40,229 bases of DNA from Gammaproteobacteria bacterium. GTDB lineage: Bacteria; Pseudomonadota; Gammaproteobacteria; Pseudomonadales; Oleiphilaceae. A model generated the notes under the pieces. That model was not told the DNA's origin and did not search any database. It worked only from the letters and a program-made list of their open reading frames with translations. The position numbers and the translations under genes were made by a program. Every line of letters begins with the position of its first letter. Position 1 is the stretch's first letter. Positions 35,026 through 40,229 of this stretch are shown piece by piece. The stretch is taken from assembly GCA_002747055.1 (NCBI GenBank), contig PDSQ01000040.1, positions 1 to 40,229 of the forward strand, read 5' to 3'.

Positions 35026-37638
35026 CTACTCGTTAGAGAGCTGGTCTTTAAGCTTATACAGAAGATCAAGCGCCGCTTTGGGTGTGCAATTATCCAGATC
35101 CTGATCCAGAATTGTCTGTTCAATCGCAGTTGGCGTCAGTCCATAAAACATATCGGGCTGAACAAAACTGTTCTGGAGGTTACTCGGTTCAGTGCGCGAA
35201 AACGGCTGAAGCGGTAGGGTATTCCCGCCTTCGAGCAGGCTGAGTTGTTGTTTGGCGGCGTTGATTACCTGATTCGGTACGCCGGCAAGTTTGGCAACCT
35301 GCAGGCCATAGCTTTGACTGGCCGGGCCATCATGGACGGAATACAGGAAGACAATTTTGTCATCATGTTCGGTCGCTGTCAGGTGAACGTTAGCCACATT
35401 GTTCAGTTTTTCCGGCAGGGATGTCATTTCAAAATAGTGGGTCGCAAACAAGGTGTAGGCTTGAGTCTGGGATGCCAGGTACTCAGCACTCGACCACGCC
35501 AGTGACAGGCCGTCAAAGGTGCTGGTGCCGCGGCCGACTTCGTCCATCAAGACCAGACTTTCGGCTGTCGCATTGTTAAGGATATTTGCGGTTTCAGTCA
35601 TTTCTACCATAAAGGTCGAACGCCCTCCGGCTGTATCATCGGCCGCACCCATTCGGGTCAATATCCGATCGATCGGCCCGATGACAGTTCGGCCTGTAGG
35701 AACATAACTGCCGGTATAGCTAAGCAGCGCGATCAGTGCCACCTGGCGCATATAGGTTGACTTACCACCCATATTGGGGCCGGTGATCACCAGCAAGCGT
35801 CTGTTTTGATCCAGGTGCAGGTCGTTGGGGACAAAGGGGGAGTCCAGCAGTTGTTCGACAACAGGGTGCCGGCCTTCCTCGATCAGTATGCCCGGCTCGG
35901 TAGAAAGTTCGGGTTTGGTCAAATGAAGCGTTTGTGCGCGTTCAGCCAGATTGCTCAATACATCCAGTTCGGCCAGATGGTCAGCCGTGGTTTTTAGTTT
36001 GGTCAAATAGTCATTCAATTGCGCGATAAGCGCATCATACAAGCCTTTTTCTCTCGCTAAAGCCCGGCTTTTACTGCTTAGGGCCTTGTCTTCAAATTGT
36101 TTCAACTCGGGAGTGATAAAACGCTCGGCGTTTTTTAAGGTTTGGCGCCGAATATAGGCCGTGGGCGCTTCCGAGGCTTGCAGCTTGCTGATTTCGATAT
36201 AGTAGCCATGAACGCGATTGAATCCGACCTTCAGTGTAGACAGCCCGGTTTTTTCTTTTTCTTCTTCTTCGAGTTTTATAAGAAAACTTCCCGCATTCTG
36301 ACTGATGGCGGTTAGTTCGTCCAGTTCGCTGTCATAGCCTTCCTTGATAACGCCTCCATCCCGAATGACGGCCGGGGGATTGTCAACAATGGCGCGGTTG
36401 AGCAAATCGGCAAGCTCAGGGTAAGTACCAATGGCGCGGGCGATATCGCAAATATGACTATCCGAAATCTCTGCCAATTCCGTTTGTAATTCAGGCAAAA
36501 GATCCAGAGCATCCCTCAGTCGAGCCAAATCTCGCGGCCGGGCCGATTTCAGCGCAATTCGAGTGAGAATTCTTTCAATATCGCCGACCTGTCGCAATGC
36601 ACCATGAATCGGCTGGTAGTAGCAATTGTCAATGAGTGCTCCAATGGCATTTTGACGAGTGATCACTTTGTCACGTTCGCGCACAGGACTGTTAAGCCAG
36701 CGGAGTAACAGGCGGCTACCCATAGCCGTGCCGGTCTTGTTCATCACCCAGGCCAGGGTGTGTTTGGTATGCCCCTGCAGGTTAGTGTCTATTTCCAGGT
36801 TTCTTCGGCTCGCCGCGTCGAGAATCACAGTTGTTTCTCTGCGTTCTCTGGACAGGCTGATTATGTGAGGAATCGATGATTTCTGGGTTTCCTTTACGTA
36901 CTCGAGCAGGCAACCCGCCGCTGCAATGGCCAGGTCTAACCCTGCACAATCAAAACCGGACAAGTCCTTGGTACCAAATTGGTTCAGCAGGGTGCGTGTG
37001 CAGGTATCCAGGTCATAGTTCCAGCCAGGTAAACGGCGTACCCCTGAGCATTGGTGGGTAATTTGCTCGTACGGAAATCCTTCGGGAATGAGAGTCTCGA
37101 CAGGCAGTAAGCGCTGTAGTTCACTGGTCAGGCTTTCTTCACTTTCCGGTTCACAGACCGAAAACCGGCCGCCACTTAAATCCAGTATCGCCAGGCCGAA
37201 CTGGTTGTTTTGGTGACTGATACAGGCAATTAGGTTGTCTCTGCCGTCTTCCAGAAAAGCTTCATCGGTTAGTGTTCCTGGTGTAATGATGCGCGTGACT
37301 TGCCTTGCTACCGGCCCTTTACTGGTTGCCGGATCGCCGATTTGTTCACAAATTGCAATGGACTCACCCATCTTTACCAGTTTGGCTATATAGTTTTCTG
37401 CCGCATGGAAGGGAACTCCCGCCATAGGAATAGGGCTGCCGCCTGCCTTACCCCTTGCGGTCAGTGTGATATCGAGTAAATCTGCCGCCTTTTTAGCATC
37501 ATCAAAAAACAGTTCGTAAAAATCTCCCATTCGATAAAAAAGCAGTTCATTGGGATGTTGTTTTTTGATGGCCATGTATTGCGCCATCATGGGCGTGATC
37601 GTCGACGCGGCGGTCGATGTACTGATTGATTTGGCCAT
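35026..37638 (-). CDS. mutS: DNA mismatch repair protein MutS
   Basis: Recognises base mismatches and small loops and starts methyl-directed repair with MutL. 870 residues (853 in E. coli). The mismatch-probing motif FYELF is near residue 41. Connector, lever and clamp domains follow. The ATPase has Walker [12 protein letters not shown] near residue 620, STFMVEMTE, then Walker B and the signature [12 protein letters not shown]. The C-terminal region (about 800-870) is shorter in motif but has the [22 protein letters not shown] segment that mediates tetramer formation. Divergent from recA with a 291-base gap. Confidence 0.98.
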   Translation of the reverse strand: MAKSISTSTAASTITPMMAQYMAIKKQHPNELLFYRMGDFYELFFDDAKKAADLLDITLTARGKAGGSPIPMAGVPFHAAENYIAKLVKMGESIAICEQIGDPATSKGPVARQVTRIITPGTLTDEAFLEDGRDNLIACISHQNNQFGLAILDLSGGRFSVCEPESEESLTSELQRLLPVETLIPEGFPYEQITHQCSGVRRLPGWNYDLDTCTRTLLNQFGTKDLSGFDCAGLDLAIAAAGCLLEYVKETQKSSIPHIISLSRERRETTVILDAASRRNLEIDTNLQGHTKHTLAWVMNKTGTAMGSRLLLRWLNSPVRERDKVITRQNAIGALIDNCYYQPIHGALRQVGDIERILTRIALKSARPRDLARLRDALDLLPELQTELAEISDSHICDIARAIGTYPELADLLNRAIVDNPPAVIRDGGVIKEGYDSELDELTAISQNAGSFLIKLEEEEKEKTGLSTLKVGFNRVHGYYIEISKLQASEAPTAYIRRQTLKNAERFITPELKQFEDKALSSKSRALAREKGLYDALIAQLNDYLTKLKTTADHLAELDVLSNLAERAQTLHLTKPELSTEPGILIEEGRHPVVEQLLDSPFVPNDLHLDQNRRLLVITGPNMGGKSTYMRQVALIALLSYTGSYVPTGRTVIGPIDRILTRMGAADDTAGGRSTFMVEMTETANILNNATAESLVLMDEVGRGTSTFDGLSLAWSSAEYLASQTQAYTLFATHYFEMTSLPEKLNNVANVHLTATEHDDKIVFLYSVHDGPASQSYGLQVAKLAGVPNQVINAAKQQLSLLEGGNTLPLQPFSRTEPSNLQNSFVQPDMFYGLTPTAIEQTILDQDLDNCTPKAALDLLYKLKDQLSNE

Positions 37639-37700
37639 GCGGGTTAAAGTTTCTTTCGTTTATCGGGCTGCTTGGTGAGTCAGCCTGGTGAAATTACGTA

Positions 37701-37730
37701 TTGTAATTCGTTCAGCTAGTGTGAAATAAT
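37701..37730 (+). promoter_or_regulatory. Probable recA promoter
   Basis: TTGTAA (37701-37706) and AATAAT (37725-37730) with an 18-base spacer form a plausible sigma-70 promoter. The LexA box immediately follows and would cover the transcription start. That gives a leader of about 190 bases before recA. Confidence 0.45.
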
Positions 37731-37749
37731 GCTGTTCAAATATACAGTT
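37730..37749. promoter_or_regulatory. LexA (SOS) box upstream of recA
   Basis: CTGT (37732-37735), eight bases and ACAG (37744-37747) exactly fit the gammaproteobacterial LexA consensus CTGT-N8-ACAG, with an AT-rich centre (TCAAATAT). It is the standard SOS operator of recA. It lies 181 bases before the recA start, so recA is expected to be induced by DNA damage. Confidence 0.92.
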
Positions 37750-37929
37750 ATTTTCGACTTTTAAGGTTCTATCTTCAATGATTCGATCGTACCAGGTTGA
37801 ACTGTATGGGTTATATTTCTTGTATTATCGCGGCAGAATGGCTCATTATATTGAGCATATTTGAGTTAGAGATTAACACTAAATTACTACTACGAAATTA
37901 CTGGAATAGATTTACAGGTTAATAAAAAG

Positions 37930-38967
37930 ATGGATGATAACAAAAAAAAGGCGTTGAGTGCGGCTCTCTCCCAAATTGAAAGGCAGTTTGGCAAGGGGGC
38001 AATAATGAAAATGGGAGACCGGCCCCTCGAGAAAATTCCGGCAGTTTCGACTGGTTCACTCGGGCTGGATGTCGCGTTGGGCATTGGTGGTTTGCCATAT
38101 GGCCGAATTGTCGAAATCTATGGCCCGGAAAGCTCGGGTAAAACAACGCTCACTTTGCAGGTGGTGGCCGAAGCGCAGAAACAGGGAAAAACCTGTGCGT
38201 TTATCGATGCTGAACACGCGCTCGATCCGATTTATGCCGAAAAACTGGGAGTTAATGTTGAAGAGTTGTTGGTTGCTCAACCGGATACGGGAGAGCAGGC
38301 GCTAGAAATTGCAGACATGCTGGTTCGTTCAAATGCGGTTGATGTTATCGTTGTCGATTCTGTTGCCGCATTGACACCAAAGGCTGAAATTGAAGGTGAA
38401 ATGGGTGATTCTCATGTTGGCCTGCAAGCCCGGCTTATGTCTCAGGCATTGAGAAAAATAACCGCAAACGTCAAAAATGCCAATTGTTTATGTATCTTTA
38501 TCAATCAGATCCGAATGAAAATCGGTGTTATGTTTGGCAACCCGGAAACCACCACAGGTGGCAATGCGTTGAAGTTCTACGCTTCTGTCAGACTGGATAT
38601 CCGGCGCACAGGTGCGGTCAAGGTTGGCGACGAGGTGGTCGGCAATGAAACACGCGTCAAGGTCGTGAAAAACAAGGTGGCGCCACCCTTTAAGCAGGCT
38701 GAGTTCCAGATTCTCTATGGCGCTGGAATATATCGTCTGGGTGAGGTGATCGATATCGGGGTCAGCTTGGGCCTGGTTGATAAGTCTGGCGCCTGGTACA
38801 GCTATAAAGGAGATAAAATCGGTCAAGGCAAGGCCAACTCTGCAAAATATCTGGAAGAGCATTCAGAAATCGCCACCGAGATTGAAAGTCAGATCAGGCA
38901 GCAGTTGCTTCCCGAAGACAAGCCAGTTGAACAGCTACCGGGTGATTTAGAGAGAAATGGGTCGTAA
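37930..38967 (+). CDS. recA: Recombinase RecA
   Basis: Strand exchange and SOS co-protease. 345 residues (353 in E. coli). Walker [10 protein letters not shown] is at about residues 65-73, Walker [11 protein letters not shown] near 139, and the L2 loop [19 protein letters not shown] near 197. The N-terminus ([28 protein letters not shown]) and the acidic C-terminal tail are normal, although the tail is short. ATG 37930 follows AGGTTAATAAAAAG. Preceded by a LexA box. recX is absent after it; decayed DNA starts within about 50 bases of the stop. Confidence 0.98.
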   Translation: MDDNKKKALSAALSQIERQFGKGAIMKMGDRPLEKIPAVSTGSLGLDVALGIGGLPYGRIVEIYGPESSGKTTLTLQVVAEAQKQGKTCAFIDAEHALDPIYAEKLGVNVEELLVAQPDTGEQALEIADMLVRSNAVDVIVVDSVAALTPKAEIEGEMGDSHVGLQARLMSQALRKITANVKNANCLCIFINQIRMKIGVMFGNPETTTGGNALKFYASVRLDIRRTGAVKVGDEVVGNETRVKVVKNKVAPPFKQAEFQILYGAGIYRLGEVIDIGVSLGLVDKSGAWYSYKGDKIGQGKANSAKYLEEHSEIATEIESQIRQQLLPEDKPVEQLPGDLERNGS

Positions 38968-39020
38968 TGAATTAATTTTGAACAGCTATTTTAATGGAGT
39001 TTGAATTGTAGTTTAATTGT

Positions 39021-39350
39021 AACTACTTACTCCCTAAAGTTTTTTAAGAAACGCTTGACATGTTTTTTGCGCTAAATTTCGTGTCAAGCCATCCTCCGCA
39101 GTAAATAATGATCAAAACTCAACAGCACGTTTGTTACAACGATTCGCCCTTACTTTGAAAATAACAAGTTTATTCGCCTGTCCGCAGAGGACACAATTTC
39201 TGCCGAGTTAAAAATTCTGATTAGTGGTTTTTCACTTCGCTCAAGTTCGTGATGCGGCTACACCAAGCTTTGGCGGAATGGGAGAGACACAATTCAACAA
39301 CTGTTGATAAGTCTGATGGCACTTGCTGTAGAAATAGGGGGTAAGTAGTT
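39021..39350. repeat. Inverted repeat pair bounding about 330 bases
   Basis: AACTACTTACTCCCT (39021-39035) and AGGGGGTAAGTAGTT (39336-39350) are inverted copies with one mismatch over 15 bases. The right copy ends exactly where the readable transposase remnant begins. It may be the ends of a small non-autonomous element or a remnant of one. No complete gene is seen in between. A hairpin GCTTGACA/TGTCAAGC lies at 39053-39089 and TGTCC/GGACA near 39180. Confidence 0.4.
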
Positions 39351-39456
39351 GCTTCCAGCCAAACATTGGCAAAATTTGAGGACAACGAATCCGATTGAAT
39401 CGACTTTTGGCACGATACGATATCGGACGAAGAGGTTTCGTAACTTACTACTTTAA
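39349..39456 (+). pseudogene. IS256-family transposase C-terminal remnant
   Basis: Frame from 39349 reads LLPAKHWQNLRTTNPIEST and continues FGTIRYRTKRFRN to TAA at 39454-39456. The segment NLRTTNPIESTF with RTKR is the C-terminal signature of IS256 (mutator-type) transposases, which carries the last catalytic Glu. Only about 35 residues remain, and a stop codon (39346-39348) lies directly before. The rest of the gene, including the two catalytic Asp residues, is missing. Terminal repeats of the element were not identified with certainty. Confidence 0.8.
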
Positions 39457-39468
39457 AGAGATTTTTCT

Positions 39469-40229
39469 ATGTTTAAAAAAAAGTTGGCTTATAAAACAAT
39501 GACAGTTCTCGTTGTTCCTGCTGCACTTTTACTCCTGTATGCCTATGGTTTTTTTAATACAGAGGAAAACTCTGCAAATGTTAAAAAACCGGAAATCCGC
39601 TCAGAACAATCCGCCAGTTCATTCAAGCCCGTTTCCATTAAAGATAGTGTGGGAAATATCGTCACAGTGAAAAGAAAGATAGAAAGAATCGTTGTGTCCT
39701 ATTACGGGTGTGCCGAAGTGCTCAGGAGTCTTTCCTATGCCGGGAAAATTGTCGGAGTGGGGGAAACAATTACAGACCGCCCCTTTTATTTCCCCAAACT
39801 CAGCTCCTTGCCTTCAACCGGAAAAACCACTTTCAATGAAATAGAACAGATTCTTGCACTGAATCCGGATACAGTCATACTCAGAACCCGCGCCGGAGAT
39901 ACTGAAACAAGAGTGCCCCGGGGTCGAGCTGGCATGGTAAAATTCTTACCGCAGGCGGTAGAAATATTTACGCAAATGAGCCGGTACCTCTTCCTGTCGT
40001 TACTTCCGAGAATATTATCAGCAAGAACCCGGATATCATTGTTAAGGTTGGAGGATGGGGAGTCGATGATTTCGGAGGCTATGGAGTTGACACCCTTTCT
40101 GCAATGAAACTGATGAAGAAAGCAATAATGAGCAGGCCTGCATGGGATAACATCGAGGCAGTGAAAGAAAACAGGGTCTGGGTTCTTTACAATGATATTC
40201 TGGGTGGCCCGGCTCACTTTGTCGGAATT
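39469..40229 (+). pseudogene. Iron-complex-type ABC transporter substrate-binding protein, broken by frameshift or deletion
   Basis: The frame from ATG 39469 has a membrane anchor or signal (KLAYKTMTVLVVPAALLLLY) and then the periplasmic binding protein fold of the FepB/BtuF class (DSVGNIVTVKRKIERIVVS, LNPDTVILRTRAGDTETRV). After about residue 148 this frame loses similarity. A different frame takes over from 39906 to the window end: PGSSWHGKILTAGGRNIYAN, then ENIISKNPDIIVKVGGWG and RPAWDNIEAVKENRVWVL. This is the C-terminal half of the same family. About 60-90 residues normally between the halves seem missing, so it is a deletion with frame change and not a single sequencing slip. Substrate unknown; siderophore or cobamide are typical. 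The 3' end is outside the window. Confidence 0.78.

Noticed and set aside
37639..37929. Second LexA box near the recA start
   Set aside because: CTGT at about 37801 is not followed by ACAG at the right distance.
1..40229. CRISPR array, tRNA or rRNA genes
   Set aside because: No regularly spaced repeats, and no tRNA cloverleaf or rRNA sequence was recognised on either strand by eye; a tRNAscan-SE and Infernal run would be needed to be sure.

Overview
The window looks like a chromosomal segment of a marine-type gammaproteobacterium related to Pseudomonadales/Cellvibrionales. This rests on gene order and protein style, not on a database search. The block dapD - yffB - dapC - glnD - map - rpsB - tsf - pyrH - frr - uppS - cdsA - dxr - rseP - bamA - skp - lpxD - fabZ - lpxA - lpxB - rnhB follows the order I know from Pseudomonas. 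So does mutS next to fdxA, with recA nearby.

Layout. 1-841: the left edge cuts a PIN-domain toxin-like gene, followed by a secreted ComEA-like helix-hairpin-helix protein (minus strand). 1311-9318: a compact plus-strand surface-polysaccharide cluster. It holds dTDP-L-rhamnose synthesis (rfbB, rfbA, rfbC, rfbD, with ATGA overlaps), a WecA/WbpL-type initiating sugar-phosphate transferase, a WbpM-type 4,6-dehydratase and a GDP-mannose enzyme (manC). No flippase, polymerase or ordinary glycosyltransferase is present. 9352-11567: small accessory genes (slyX, a membrane-anchored cold-shock-domain protein, a PEP-CTERM secreted protein between two near-identical hairpin terminators, and a two-helix membrane protein whose 3' end is tandemly repeated). 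11595-19327 (minus): dapE, dapD, yffB, dapC, glnD and map, covering lysine/diaminopimelate synthesis, nitrogen sensing and Met removal. 19465-34513 (plus): a dense translation and envelope block. rpsB has an S2-type leader, then tsf, pyrH, frr, uppS, cdsA, dxr, rseP, bamA, skp, lpxD, fabZ, lpxA, lpxB and rnhB. 34546-37638 (minus): fdxA and mutS. 37730-38967: recA behind a textbook LexA box. 38968-40229: degraded DNA with the C-terminal end of an IS256-family transposase and a broken iron-complex-type ABC substrate-binding protein gene, running off the right edge.

How the genes work together. The central block couples translation factors with isoprenoid and undecaprenyl supply (dxr, uppS), phospholipid precursor supply (cdsA), outer-membrane protein assembly (bamA, skp), envelope stress proteolysis (rseP) and lipid A synthesis (lpxD, fabZ, lpxA, lpxB). 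The left cluster makes activated sugars and starts a glycan on undecaprenyl phosphate, whose supply depends on uppS.

Most of the window is conserved core genome. I did not find a convincing new multi-gene system. The most unusual parts are the PEP-CTERM locus and its duplicated terminators, the leader and attenuator structures around rpsB-tsf, and the decayed segment after recA where recX would often be.
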